Notes: generated by a model from the letters alone, not told the origin. 64,000 nucleotides of DNA from Citromicrobium sp. UBA3494 (GCA_002377695.1 DFQH01000001.1:607583-671582); one strand, 5' to 3'. Counted from the stretch's first letter, positions 51,172-60,337 are shown. Numbers and translations: made by a program.

Positions 51172-52418
51172 TGGGGATGCAGGACAAGGTCTATATCGCA
51201 GGGATTTCCTGCACGAAGCTGGGCAAGCGCCTCGACGCGAGCGTCAAGCAGATGGTGCGCGAGGCGGTGGACGCCGCGCTGGCCGATGCAGGCGCGAGCG
51301 TGGGCGACGTTGACGCGGCGTGGTTCTCGAACACGCGCCAGCCGATGCTCGAAGGGCAGAACACCGTGCGCGGGCAGATCGCCCTGCGTCCGCTGGGCTT
51401 CGAAAGCGTACCGGTGGTCAATATCGAGAATGCCTGCGCCAGCGGGTCGTCCGCGCTGATCCAGGCGATGGCGCATCTGCGCGCCGGAATGGCCGACATC
51501 GCGCTGGTCGTGGGCGCGGAAAAGATGGTCTTCCCCGACCGGCCCGAAGCCATGGCCGCCGCGTTCGAAGGCGGCACCGACATTCACGACATGGAGGCGA
51601 CCAAGGCTTTCGTGCGGTCGCTCGGCGGCGATGCGGATGACGAGAGCGCGGGCAAGCGCAGCATCTTCATGGACCTTTATGCCGCACAGGCCCGCGCGCA
51701 CATGGATCGCTTCGGCACCACCCAGGAAGATTTTGCAGCGATTGCGGCCAAGAACCACACGCATGCACAGCACAACCCGCTGGCGCAGTACCGCGAGCCC
51801 ATGAGCATCGAAGAAGTGATGGCGGACAAGCCCATCGCCTTCCCCTTCACCCGCTCCATGTGCGCTCCTTTGAGCGACGGGGCCGCAGCAGCCGTGGTCT
51901 GCAACGCAGCAGGTCTCGCGCGTCTTGCCGAGGCGCGTGCGCGTGCGGTCACGGTCCGCGCCAGCGTGCTGCGCAGCGGTGTGGACCGCGAAACAAACGA
52001 TTTCGATCGCCATATCGGCCGCCTGACCGCGCTTGCCGCCTATGATCAGGCGGGCCTCGGCCCCGAAGACGTCGACTGTATCGAAGTCCACGACGCCACC
52101 GCCTATGCCGAAGTCCAGCAAATCGAGAACCTGGGCCTGGCCGAGCCGGGCAGCGTGGGCGAATGTCTTGCGAAAGGCGATTTTGCGCTCGGCGGACGTC
52201 AGCCGGTCAATGCGTCGGGCGGCTTGCTCTCGAAAGGCCATCCGGTCGGCGCGACCGGCATCATCCAGTTACACGATCTGTGCGTGCAACTGCGCGGCGA
52301 AGCGGGCAGTGGCCAGGTGGACAACGCCAGGATCGCCCTCGCCGAAAATGGCGGCGGCTTCCTGCGCGGCGAAGAAGCCGCGACCGTGGTCACGATACTC
52401 GAAAAAGAAAGCGCCTGA
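51168..52418 (+). CDS. Thiolase, SCP-x type (second copy)
   Basis: 416 aa. Nucleophile in VVNIENACASGSSALIQAM, HDATAYAEVQQIENLGLAE with the HDA motif, and SKGHPVGATGIIQLHDLC near the C-terminus, with LAENGGGFLRGEEAA. Belongs to the SCP-x thiolases used for branched or ring-derived acyl-CoA. Start ATG 51168 overlaps the aldehyde dehydrogenase stop (ATGA), and its own TGA overlaps the next ATG by 1 nt, so the four-gene block is translationally chained. Confidence 0.92.
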   Translation: MMGMQDKVYIAGISCTKLGKRLDASVKQMVREAVDAALADAGASVGDVDAAWFSNTRQPMLEGQNTVRGQIALRPLGFESVPVVNIENACASGSSALIQAMAHLRAGMADIALVVGAEKMVFPDRPEAMAAAFEGGTDIHDMEATKAFVRSLGGDADDESAGKRSIFMDLYAAQARAHMDRFGTTQEDFAAIAAKNHTHAQHNPLAQYREPMSIEEVMADKPIAFPFTRSMCAPLSDGAAAAVVCNAAGLARLAEARARAVTVRASVLRSGVDRETNDFDRHIGRLTALAAYDQAGLGPEDVDCIEVHDATAYAEVQQIENLGLAEPGSVGECLAKGDFALGGRQPVNASGGLLSKGHPVGATGIIQLHDLCVQLRGEAGSGQVDNARIALAENGGGFLRGEEAATVVTILEKESA

Positions 52419-53401
52419 TGAACTCGACCGAGGCAAAGCTGCCTTCCCCCATGCGGCTCCCCCTGTTTGCCGCGCCCATGTTCCTCGTTTCGGGCGTGGA
52501 TCTGGTCGTTGGCGCCTGCAAGGCAGGGATCGTCGGCAGCTTCCCGACCTCCAACTGCCGGACCGTGGAGGATCTCGACACATGGATGGGCTCCATCGCG
52601 GACGCGCTGTCGAAACCGAAGGATGCCGGGCAAGCGTGGGATACCGCGCCCTGGGCGGTTAACCTCATCACGCACAGCAGCAATTCGCGTCTGGCGGATG
52701 ATCTTGCGCTGGTCGGCGAATACAAGCCACCCATCGTCATCACCGCGCTGGGCTCTCCCAAGCCGGTGATGGATACGGTGAAGGGCTATGGCGGCATCGT
52801 GCTCGCCGACGTGGTCGACCTGAAGCTGGCGCGCAAGGCGGCGGACGCGGGCGCCGACGGGCTGGCCTGCATCACCTCGGGCGCCGGAGGCCACACGGGC
52901 AACCTGTCCCCCTTCGCCTTCATCGCCACGGTGCGCGAGTTCTTTACCGGGCCCATCGTGGTCGGCGGCGGCATTTCCAGTGGCGCGGGCGTGGCCGGTG
53001 CCATCGCGGCGGGTGCCGACGCGGTCTACATGGGCACACGCTTCATCCCCGCGCGCGAGAGCATGGCGGTCGACGATTACAAGCAGATGGTGGTGGACCA
53101 CGGCATGGCCGATCTGGTGGTCAGCGACGGCATAACCGGCACGCCTGCCTCCTGGTTGCGACCCAGCCTGATCGCCAGCGGCTACGATCCGGACGATCTC
53201 GCCCGCCCGGCTGCCGTGCGCAATTACGACGCGAACCAGTCGCCCGCGAAGCGCTGGAAGGATACCTGGGCCGCGGGCCAGGGGCTGGAGACGATCAGGA
53301 AGGTCCAGCCGATCGGCGAGATCGTGGACGAACTGGCCGACCAGTACGATGCGGCAGTCGCGCGTTTCGCCGCGCTGAATGCCAACCGACCGGCTCTATG
53401 A
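52418..53401 (+). CDS. Nitronate monooxygenase-family flavoprotein
   Basis: 327 aa TIM-barrel FMN protein. Features: LPLFAAPMFLVSGVDLVVGA at the N-terminus, ACITSGAGGHTGNLSPFAFI (catalytic His and phosphate-binding glycine region) and IVVGGGISSGAGVAGAIAAG for FMN phosphate binding, then ADAVYMGTRF. The family oxidises nitroalkanes or acts as FabK-like enoyl reductases; in catabolic operons it often acts on enoyl or unsaturated intermediates, so a C=C-reducing role is possible. One-nt overlap upstream, 4-nt overlap downstream. Confidence 0.87.
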   Translation: MNSTEAKLPSPMRLPLFAAPMFLVSGVDLVVGACKAGIVGSFPTSNCRTVEDLDTWMGSIADALSKPKDAGQAWDTAPWAVNLITHSSNSRLADDLALVGEYKPPIVITALGSPKPVMDTVKGYGGIVLADVVDLKLARKAADAGADGLACITSGAGGHTGNLSPFAFIATVREFFTGPIVVGGGISSGAGVAGAIAAGADAVYMGTRFIPARESMAVDDYKQMVVDHGMADLVVSDGITGTPASWLRPSLIASGYDPDDLARPAAVRNYDANQSPAKRWKDTWAAGQGLETIRKVQPIGEIVDELADQYDAAVARFAALNANRPAL

Positions 53402-53880
53402 CGGGCCCGCAATCGCCCGCGTCTGCCCTGCCCGAATTCGGCTTCACCCCCGACCAGTCGGGGCTCGAAATCGCGCAGGCCTGGATCGAGGCCGGCCTGG
53501 TGGCAGGCTATGTCGGCACCTTCGGCGTGCGCCCGGTTCATGCCGAGCGCGGCGCGATCCGGTTCGCCTGCCTGGCCGAGGCTGACCTCGCCAATTTTGC
53601 CGGGACGATCCACGGCGGCGTGGCCGCATCGCTGATCGACATTGCGGGCGCCGGCGCCGCGCTCACCCTGCTGGAGCCCGGCGAAATCCTGCTCACCAGC
53701 GATCTGCAACTGCGCTACTGCGCGCCGATCCCCGTCGACGGCGGGGAAATCACCGCGCACGGCACGGCGCGTTATGACGAACGGCGGCGGATCATCGCCG
53801 AGGTGTTCGTCCATCACGGCGGCGAGACCGTTGCCGTTGGGAGCGTCGCTGTGGTCCGCAGGAACGGCGCACCCGGTTGA
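53398..53880 (+). CDS. PaaI-type hotdog thioesterase
   Basis: 160 aa. Hotdog fold with the PaaI hallmark NFAGTIHGGVAASLIDIAGA (HGG...D) and SDLQLRYCAPIPVDGGEI. It hydrolyses acyl-CoA to release CoA, often to rescue dead-end thioesters. ATG 53398 overlaps the stop of the nitronate monooxygenase gene. Last gene of the operon; converges on the SDR at 53917. Confidence 0.92.
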   Translation: MTGPQSPASALPEFGFTPDQSGLEIAQAWIEAGLVAGYVGTFGVRPVHAERGAIRFACLAEADLANFAGTIHGGVAASLIDIAGAGAALTLLEPGEILLTSDLQLRYCAPIPVDGGEITAHGTARYDERRRIIAEVFVHHGGETVAVGSVAVVRRNGAPG

Positions 53881-53916
53881 ACGCCAGGCTCGGGTGCGAG
53901 ACCCGGTCCGGCCCCC

Positions 53917-54687
53917 CTAGAGAGACTGGCCGTCGTCCACCGTGAAGGTGCCCCCGGTGACATGTGCCGAAGCGTCGCTGCACAGGAACAGCACCAGATC
54001 GTCCAGCGCGTCGATCTCCATCAGGCGCCGCCTGTGCCAACCGGCGATCTGCACCTTGCCATCCTCGCTATCGAACCAGTCGCCGACCAGTTCGGTGCGG
54101 ATGTAGCCCGGCTGCACGGTGTTGACGTTGATCCCCTGCCGCACCCACTCGCGCGCCAGCTGCCGGCCCAGATGCGCAACCCCTGCCTTGCTGGCGGCAT
54201 AGGCGGCATCGCCCTGCCCCGTCATCTGCGCGGTGATCGAACCGATGATGACGATCCGCCCCGCCTCGCTTTCCCGGCTGCCCGCCGCCATCATCGCGCG
54301 CGCAGCGGCATTGGCGGTCAGGTGCACGCCCAGAAGATTGGTGTCGTAGACCTGCCGCAAGTCGGCTTCCGGCACGTCGGTAGAGCGTCCGTTGCGAACC
54401 ACACCGGCATTGGCGACCACCGTATCGACCGGGCCGAAGCGGCTTTCGGCGGAAGCGAACGCCTCCGCGATCGAGCTTTCGCTGGTCACGTCCAGCGGCA
54501 CGGCCAGCGCCTTGCCCCCGGCGCTGTCGATGTCCTCAGCGATGGCCCCGGTCAGCTCCGTCCTGCGCGCCCCGAGCACCACTTGCGCGCCCGCCTGCGC
54601 CATCCGCCGCGCAAGATGCGCGCCGATGCCGGAGGATGCGCCGGTGATCAGACAGACCCGTCCAGCAAGGGGGTGAGCATGTGTCAT
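53917..54687 (-). CDS. Short-chain dehydrogenase/reductase
   Basis: 256 aa from ATG 54687, with GAGG 8 nt upstream. VCLITGASSGIGAHLARRMA, ANAGVVRNG, IIGSITAQMTGQGDAAYAAS with YAASK, and C-terminal DDLVLFLCSDASAHVTGGTF typical of classical SDRs. Last gene of a minus-strand series that starts with the esterase at the window edge; 32 nt after the FG-GAP-repeat gene. Confidence 0.92.
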   Translation of the reverse strand: MTHAHPLAGRVCLITGASSGIGAHLARRMAQAGAQVVLGARRTELTGAIAEDIDSAGGKALAVPLDVTSESSIAEAFASAESRFGPVDTVVANAGVVRNGRSTDVPEADLRQVYDTNLLGVHLTANAAARAMMAAGSRESEAGRIVIIGSITAQMTGQGDAAYAASKAGVAHLGRQLAREWVRQGINVNTVQPGYIRTELVGDWFDSEDGKVQIAGWHRRRLMEIDALDDLVLFLCSDASAHVTGGTFTVDDGQSL

Positions 54688-54719
54688 TGGTAAACCTCGT
54701 GAAAGCTTTCGGAGTGGCC

Positions 54720-56288
54720 CTAGCGCTTGTTGGGCGCAACAAGCGTGTTCGCTTCGGGGTAACGGTCCAGCCAATCGGCGGGGGGCAGCGGAAGCGGGCG
54801 GCTTTCCTGCGCGCGAGCGGGCGCGAAGGCGGCGCGAGGCTGGGCGCTGCGCACCTGTTCCAGCCAGAAGACGCCGTCCAACCGTCCGCTGTTTCCGCGC
54901 GTGCCCACCAGATCGGTATCGCCGTCGCCGTCCATGTCACGCGCAATGAACTGGTCGAACATGCCGCGCACCCGGCGCGAGATATCGTGCCGCTGCCAGG
55001 CGCCATCCGCTGCGCCGGGGTTCTCGAACCAGGCGATCCGTCCGACCGTGGAGGACGCGGTCACAGCGGGATGATCTGTCTCCCGCGTCGCACCCGAATA
55101 GCCGCCTTTGACGATGTTGAGCCCCGAATAGCCCCCCGTGATCGCGTCCAGATCGCCATCACCGTCTAGGTCGGCGAGTTCCACCGCGATGACCATATCG
55201 GGCAGGATGTCTCCGATACGGTGATAGGTCCACGGCGTGTCGAGCGTCTCGGGCTGCTCCAGCCAGCCGAGCCCGGGCAGACCGCCGGGTGCGCGCGGAT
55301 CGCCGCATGTCTCGATTGCGCCTACGATCAGGTCGAGCCGTCCGTCGCCGCTCAGGTCGCGGAAGGCGGACTGGAAGGCGCTGGTCGAAACCGTGCAGCC
55401 TGCAAGCCCGCTGTCGTCGATTACGATAGGATGCGCGGTGACGGCCACGCTCCCGCCAGCATCGGTTCCGCGATTCTCGAGGATGGTGGACTGCTGGGCC
55501 AGACGCCCGGCGGCCAGCACGTCCAGATCGCCGTCGCCGTCGATATCGACCGGCATCGCGGTGTTGGGCACATCCTTCCTGAAAAGCACCTGTTCGCGCC
55601 ACGCCCCGGCCTCCATCGGATCGCCGCGAAGCGTGAACAGCGAGGTCGTCCGGTCTTCTCGCGGCGCGCCGGGATCGACAATGTCGCTCGCGCCCTTGTT
55701 GGCGGCCGTTACATCGGGCCGCCCGTCCCCGTCGATATCCGCGACGAACACCCGCAGCCACGATCCGCGCCCCTGCGTGACCGGCGGCACGAAGCCGCGC
55801 CACTCGCCCGCTCGTGCGCCTTCTGGGCTTCCCGGATTGCGGAAGACAGCGAGATGCGCCTCCTCGTTCGCGGAGACCAGATCGGGCCACCCATCGCCAT
55901 CGAGATCGCCGACCGCGACATCCTCGATCGCAGCGACGATATCGCCCGAGGCGACCGTTGCGAGCACCCAGCGGTCCGGGTCCGCACTGCCGAAGGCGAT
56001 CCGCAGATGGTTCGAATCCTCGTGTACAGAGACGATATCGGGAAAGCCGTCGCGGTCGATATCCGCCAACTGCAAGCCGTCGCCACCGCGGATGGCCACA
56101 CCGCCCAGGTCCTTGTCATCGATACGGTGTTCGCGCCACGAGATGTATTCTCCCGAGGGTGTGCGGGCAGAGGTCGGCGTATCCGCGACCGTGAGCGGAG
56201 CGGCCGGCAAGCCCGTACCTGCCGCGCACCCGCACACCGCCACTGCGGCCAGCGTGGCGAGCGGCATACGCACGCCGACCGCTGCCAT
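54720..56288 (-). CDS. FG-GAP/VCBS-repeat lipoprotein
   Basis: 522 aa from ATG 56288. The N-terminus MAAVGVRMPLATLAAVAVCG ends in a lipobox-like VCGC, so an outer-membrane lipoprotein is likely. Repeated Ca-binding loops of the DxDxDGxxD type recur: ADIDRDGFPDIV, GDLDGDGWPDLV, ADIDGDGRPDVT, VDIDGDGDLDVL, ADLDGDGDLDAI and RDMDGDGDTDLV; this is a beta-propeller. Unusual inside a catabolic operon; it may capture substrate or act extracellularly. The ATG overlaps the MFS stop by 1 nt (TGATG). Confidence 0.87.
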   Translation of the reverse strand: MAAVGVRMPLATLAAVAVCGCAAGTGLPAAPLTVADTPTSARTPSGEYISWREHRIDDKDLGGVAIRGGDGLQLADIDRDGFPDIVSVHEDSNHLRIAFGSADPDRWVLATVASGDIVAAIEDVAVGDLDGDGWPDLVSANEEAHLAVFRNPGSPEGARAGEWRGFVPPVTQGRGSWLRVFVADIDGDGRPDVTAANKGASDIVDPGAPREDRTTSLFTLRGDPMEAGAWREQVLFRKDVPNTAMPVDIDGDGDLDVLAAGRLAQQSTILENRGTDAGGSVAVTAHPIVIDDSGLAGCTVSTSAFQSAFRDLSGDGRLDLIVGAIETCGDPRAPGGLPGLGWLEQPETLDTPWTYHRIGDILPDMVIAVELADLDGDGDLDAITGGYSGLNIVKGGYSGATRETDHPAVTASSTVGRIAWFENPGAADGAWQRHDISRRVRGMFDQFIARDMDGDGDTDLVGTRGNSGRLDGVFWLEQVRSAQPRAAFAPARAQESRPLPLPPADWLDRYPEANTLVAPNKR

Positions 56289-57631
56289 CACAGCGCTTCC
56301 ACCTTGGGCGCAGTGGCCGGGCTGCTGGCGATGTCGCCCCGGATATGGCGCGAGGCGAAGAGGTAATGCGCCCCGCCCCACAGCGAAGCCGCGCACCCCA
56401 CGATCAGCATCGCCGTCGCCAGCGCCGTCTCGGAACCCGCAGCGGCGAAGGTATCGCTCAGATAGCCGACGATCAGGGGGCCGAGGCCGAGGCCGATCAG
56501 GTTGATGAAGAAGAAGAACACCGCCGAAGTCATCGCCCGCATCCGCAGCCCGACCAGCCCGTGCGAAACGGCCAGTGCCGGACCGAGATAGGAGGCCGAG
56601 AGGAAGTGGAACACGCCCGTCAGCGCCAGCGCCAGCGCCAGGTTGCCTGTGTTGAGCATCACAAGCAGCACCGGCGTGATGGCGAGGATGAGGATGGCGG
56701 AACCCCACAGGTACCAGCGGCGGTCGCGCTGGCCCATCCTGTCGGCAAACCACCCCCCGAAGAACGAGCCCGCACCCCCGCCCAGGCCGGAGGTCAGCGC
56801 CATCCACAGGCCCAGTTCCGCCAGCCCGATCTCGTGATTGCGCAGGAAGAACGACGGCAGCCAGTTGCCGATGGCGTAGATCACCGTGGCTTGCAGGCTC
56901 CCGGCGAGAGCCAGGTTGCGGAAGGTCTTGCGCGACCACAGGAACTTGAGCACCGTGACGAAGGTCGGACTCTCGCCTGCCTCGCTCTCGCGCTTTTCGG
57001 ACCAGCCGCGGATCGGTTCGGCGACGGTCAGGCGCAGGAAGAGCGCGACGAGGATGCCCGGCAGGCCGACGACGAAGAAGGCGGTGCGCCAGCCGAAGGC
57101 CTCCGCAATGAACCCGCCCAGCGCGAAGCCGGTCAGGATGCCGATGTAGATGCCGATCGAATAGATCGAGAGCGCGGTGGCGCGCTCCTTCTCCGGGAAA
57201 ATGTCCGAGATCATCGAGTGCGCGGGGGGGCTGCCACCCGCCTCGCCCACGCCGACTCCGACCCGGGCGAGTAGCAGGTGGGCAAAGTTCTGCGCCAGTC
57301 CGCTAACGGCGGTCATCCCGCTCCACACGGTGAGCGCCAGGGCGATGATGTTGCGCCGCACGCCGCCATCCGCCCAGCGCGCGATGGGAATGCCGCAGGA
57401 AACATAGAACAGGGCAAAGGCGAAGCCGGACAGCAGGCCGAGCTGGGTATCCGACAGGTCGAGCTCCAGCTTGATCTGTTCCTGCAGGATCACGAGCAGC
57501 TGCCGGTCGACGAAGTTGAGCGCGTAGACCAGAGTGAGCACACCGAGGACGAAATACCGGTAGGATGCCTTGGAATAGGGCGTCTCGACAGGCGGGGCCG
57601 CCTCCGCCGGACTGGTGTTGGTCATGCTCAT
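56288..57631 (-). CDS. MFS transporter (spinster/organic-anion type)
   Basis: 447 aa, twelve membrane helices. The A-motif region IPIARWADGGVRRNIIALAL and the second-half equivalent FFGGWFADRMGQRDRRWYLW are visible, with GVGEAGGSPPAHSMISDIFP typical of spinster-like and catabolic transporters. A GGGGGGAG ribosome site precedes ATG 57631. Placed between an esterase and the FG-GAP lipoprotein; likely carries the hydrolysis product or the substrate across the inner membrane. Confidence 0.93.
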   Translation of the reverse strand: MSMTNTSPAEAAPPVETPYSKASYRYFVLGVLTLVYALNFVDRQLLVILQEQIKLELDLSDTQLGLLSGFAFALFYVSCGIPIARWADGGVRRNIIALALTVWSGMTAVSGLAQNFAHLLLARVGVGVGEAGGSPPAHSMISDIFPEKERATALSIYSIGIYIGILTGFALGGFIAEAFGWRTAFFVVGLPGILVALFLRLTVAEPIRGWSEKRESEAGESPTFVTVLKFLWSRKTFRNLALAGSLQATVIYAIGNWLPSFFLRNHEIGLAELGLWMALTSGLGGGAGSFFGGWFADRMGQRDRRWYLWGSAILILAITPVLLVMLNTGNLALALALTGVFHFLSASYLGPALAVSHGLVGLRMRAMTSAVFFFFINLIGLGLGPLIVGYLSDTFAAAGSETALATAMLIVGCAASLWGGAHYLFASRHIRGDIASSPATAPKVEAL

Positions 57632-57661
57632 GATCGGGCTCTCCCCCCTTGGATTTTCGTT

Positions 57662-59323
57662 CTATTCTGGGTCGTCGGATTGCGGTGCGGCATTCAGGAC
57701 CACGGGCATTCCCCATGATCGCCCGGCCGCGCGCTGCTGCGCGACGAGTGCTTCGTGCAATTCGAACATGCCCGGCTTGTAGTCGCGCCCCGCCAGCGGA
57801 GCCTCGTCGAAGCGGACGTAGCGCTGCGCCGAACCATAGGCCTGCCAGGCGGGCAGGCCGTGCGCATGTGGGCGGCCACTGGCGGCAAAGCTGGTCCAGT
57901 AATCGAGCATCGCATCCGACACCGCGCGATCATGCGGGCCGTCGGGCACGGGCCACACCTCGGGCAGGGCATCGGCGTCCAGATTGCCGAAGGCGAAAGG
58001 CACTTCGCTTGCGTGGAACGCGCAAAGATCGCGCGCCCTGGCGGATGGATAGCAATGGTCGAAGATGTAGAAGTAGGCCGGGAGGCCCAGCGCGTCCTGG
58101 CTTTGCGCGATGCGCTCTCCCGACCAGCCGAAGATGATGTCACCCGTCGCATCGAGCAGGGCGTCGTCGCCATCGCTATGCGGATAGATGCGCAGGAATT
58201 CGGGCGTCAGCGCGCCATAGACGCGCTCGATCATCGCCTCGTATTGCTCCGGCGTTGGGGGCATGCGGAGGCCGAGCCCGCCCACGGGCCGGTATTCGTG
58301 GGCGTTGTAGCCCACGATCACGGGCACGCGCGCCTGTTCGCCGCGGTCGAAGATATCGTTGAGCTGATCGGGCAGGATGGCCCCGTCGATCGTACCCTGC
58401 GGGACGAATCCGGCCAGCGTCGCCTTGTTGGTGAGGGTCTGCGGGTCCATCGCGCGCGCCGCACCGATGTCGGCCGTGCCCAGTTTTTCGAGCAGGTCCG
58501 CCCCGAGCCGCTCGGCCGAGGGCATGCCATTGGCCGCCTCCGACAGTTCCGGGAAGCTGCGCAGGTTGGTGCTCTGGATGATCGCCTTGTCGAACAGGCC
58601 CCGCGCTTGCGGAGCGGCCATCAGGTAGGTCGTGCTGAGCGCGCCAGCGGATTCGCCCATCACGGTGACGTTCCCCGGATCGCCGCCGAACTCTGCGATA
58701 TTCTCGCGCACCCAGCGCAGAGCGGCGATCTGGTCGAGCAGCCCGTAGTTGCCCGAAATACCGTCCGGCGATTGCTCGCTCAGTTCCTCGTGCGCCAGCC
58801 AGCCGAGCGGGCCGAGCCGGTAATTGAGCGAAACGAACACCACCCCGCGCCGCGCGTAATTGGCGCCGTCGTACATCGGCAGGCTGTTCGCCCCGATCCT
58901 CAGCGAACCGCCGTGAATCCAGACGATCACGGGCGCGTCCTGCGCATCCTCCGGCGTCCAGACATTGAGGTTGAGGCAGTCTTCCGACATGCTGAAAGGC
59001 GGATCGTTGTAGAGGCTCGCAGCCGGAACGGGCGGCTGGACGCAGGCGGGGCCGAAGCGGCTCGCGTCTCTCACGCCATCCCACCGGGCGGCAGGCTGCG
59101 GCGGCGCCCAGCGCAGATCGCCCACCGGGGGCGCGGCGTAGGCAATGCCACGAAAGACGCGCAGGCCGTCTTCCGCGCTCCCGCGAATGGCGCCGTGCGA
59201 GGTGGTGGCCACCGGCGCGGACGAAACGCCCGTCCCTGTGGCTGTCCCATCGCCCACGCTCGCGCACGCGCCGGCAAGCATGGCTGCCGCCGTCAGCGCA
59301 GCAGAGGTTACGAGCCGTTTCAT
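57662..59323 (-). CDS. Type-B carboxylesterase, exported lipoprotein
   Basis: 553 aa alpha/beta hydrolase. Signal peptide with lipobox LAGAC, then GAIRGSAEDGLRVFRGIAYA (family start), SEDCLNLNVWTP, oxyanion-hole IVWIHGGS, nucleophile elbow VTVMGESAGALSTTYLMAAP, and catalytic acid and His regions GYNAHEYRP and FHASEVPFAF. Hydrolyses an ester or amide in the periplasm. The second esterase at 62753 is a paralogue, so the substrate may carry ester groups. Confidence 0.93.
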   Translation of the reverse strand: MKRLVTSAALTAAAMLAGACASVGDGTATGTGVSSAPVATTSHGAIRGSAEDGLRVFRGIAYAAPPVGDLRWAPPQPAARWDGVRDASRFGPACVQPPVPAASLYNDPPFSMSEDCLNLNVWTPEDAQDAPVIVWIHGGSLRIGANSLPMYDGANYARRGVVFVSLNYRLGPLGWLAHEELSEQSPDGISGNYGLLDQIAALRWVRENIAEFGGDPGNVTVMGESAGALSTTYLMAAPQARGLFDKAIIQSTNLRSFPELSEAANGMPSAERLGADLLEKLGTADIGAARAMDPQTLTNKATLAGFVPQGTIDGAILPDQLNDIFDRGEQARVPVIVGYNAHEYRPVGGLGLRMPPTPEQYEAMIERVYGALTPEFLRIYPHSDGDDALLDATGDIIFGWSGERIAQSQDALGLPAYFYIFDHCYPSARARDLCAFHASEVPFAFGNLDADALPEVWPVPDGPHDRAVSDAMLDYWTSFAASGRPHAHGLPAWQAYGSAQRYVRFDEAPLAGRDYKPGMFELHEALVAQQRAAGRSWGMPVVLNAAPQSDDPE

Positions 59324-59392
59324 GCCTTCCTCACTCCTCTCCTCGCGGGGGTGCGGCGAGTTTGCCCCGCTCGCTTCGCCCCGCCTGTTCGA

Positions 59393-60301
59393 TCACTGCG
59401 CCGGGGCGAGCACCTCCCCGGATCCGGCCTGCGCCGCTACGACCTCGCGTTCGGCCTGGGTGAACCCGTACTCCGGCACAATTTCGCCCGACCGGTCGAC
59501 GATGGCGCTCCAGCTGCGTGAAACTGCATCGGCTGCGTTTTCGCCGCCGCCGATCTGAACGCCCTCGGTCAGGGTGACATGCGCGGCGGCGAAATGCCCC
59601 GCGCCCGCGCACAGGATCGCCCGCGAGGGTGCGTCCTTGCCGACAAGATGCACGATGCCGGGGCTCACGAAGGCCGGGTCCAGCCGGGCGAGCGCCTCTT
59701 CGGGCAGCACGCCGCCGGTCATCTGCGTGGCCGCCGTGGGCGCGAGGCAGTTGACGCGGATGTCGTATTTCGCGCCCTCGATCGCCAGCGTCTGCATCAG
59801 ACCGACCAGCGCCATTTTCGCTGCGCCGTAATTCACCTGGCCGAAATTGCCGTACAGGCCGGAAGACGACGTGGTCATGACGATGCGGCCATGGCCCTGT
59901 TCACGCATGGGGCCCCACACCGCCTTGGTGCAGATCGCCGCGCCCATCAGGTGAACATCCACCACCTCGCGGAAATCCGCGATGTCCATCTTGGCGAAGC
60001 TCTTGTCGCGCAGGATCCCGGCATTGTTGACGAGGATATCCACCCGGCCCCAACCATCGATTGCGGCCGCCACCATCGCCGCCACCGCCTGTTCGTCGGT
60101 CACGGAACCGGCGGCTGCCGTCGCCTCGCCTCCGCCATTGCGGATTTCGTCGACCACCTGCGCGCAGGCATCCTCGGCCAGATCGTTGACCACCACCTTC
60201 GCGCCATGCCGCGCCAGTTCGAGCGCGTGGCAGCGGCCAAGCCCTCCGCCCGCGCCGGTGATGATCGCAACCTTGCCTTCCAGTGTCCTATCGCCAGCCA
60301 A
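59393..60301 (-). CDS. SDR of the hydroxyacyl-CoA dehydrogenase type
   Basis: 302 aa from TTG 60301, preceded by AGAAAGGTGAG; a GTG at 60337 would start inside the 60323-60337 palindrome and is less likely. KVAIITGAGGGLGRCHALEL, VNNAGILRDKSFAKM, TTSSSGLYGNFGQVNYGAAK (Ser-Tyr-Lys) and NCLAPTAATQMTGGVLPEEA closely resemble the dehydrogenase domain of peroxisomal multifunctional enzyme type 2. Likely oxidises a 3-hydroxyacyl-CoA. Downstream of the TetR gene and its operator. Confidence 0.92.
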   Translation of the reverse strand: MAGDRTLEGKVAIITGAGGGLGRCHALELARHGAKVVVNDLAEDACAQVVDEIRNGGGEATAAAGSVTDEQAVAAMVAAAIDGWGRVDILVNNAGILRDKSFAKMDIADFREVVDVHLMGAAICTKAVWGPMREQGHGRIVMTTSSSGLYGNFGQVNYGAAKMALVGLMQTLAIEGAKYDIRVNCLAPTAATQMTGGVLPEEALARLDPAFVSPGIVHLVGKDAPSRAILCAGAGHFAAAHVTLTEGVQIGGGENAADAVSRSWSAIVDRSGEIVPEYGFTQAEREVVAAQAGSGEVLAPAQ

Positions 60302-60322
60302 TTGTCTCACCTTTCTGCATCC

Positions 60323-60337
60323 GTGAATGTCATTCAC
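60323..60337. promoter_or_regulatory. Palindromic operator beside the TetR gene
   Basis: GTGAATG-T-CATTCAC, a perfect 7-1-7 palindrome in the 107-nt gap between the TetR stop and the SDR start. Its position, 22 nt upstream of TTG 60301 and its Shine-Dalgarno, fits repression of the SDR-esterase-MFS part of the operon. Not found elsewhere in the window by eye. Confidence 0.65.

Noticed and set aside
54720..56939. 739-codon start of the FG-GAP gene at 56939
   Set aside because: The extra N-terminus is antisense-like translation across the MFS gene; ATG 56288 overlaps the MFS stop and begins a signal peptide.
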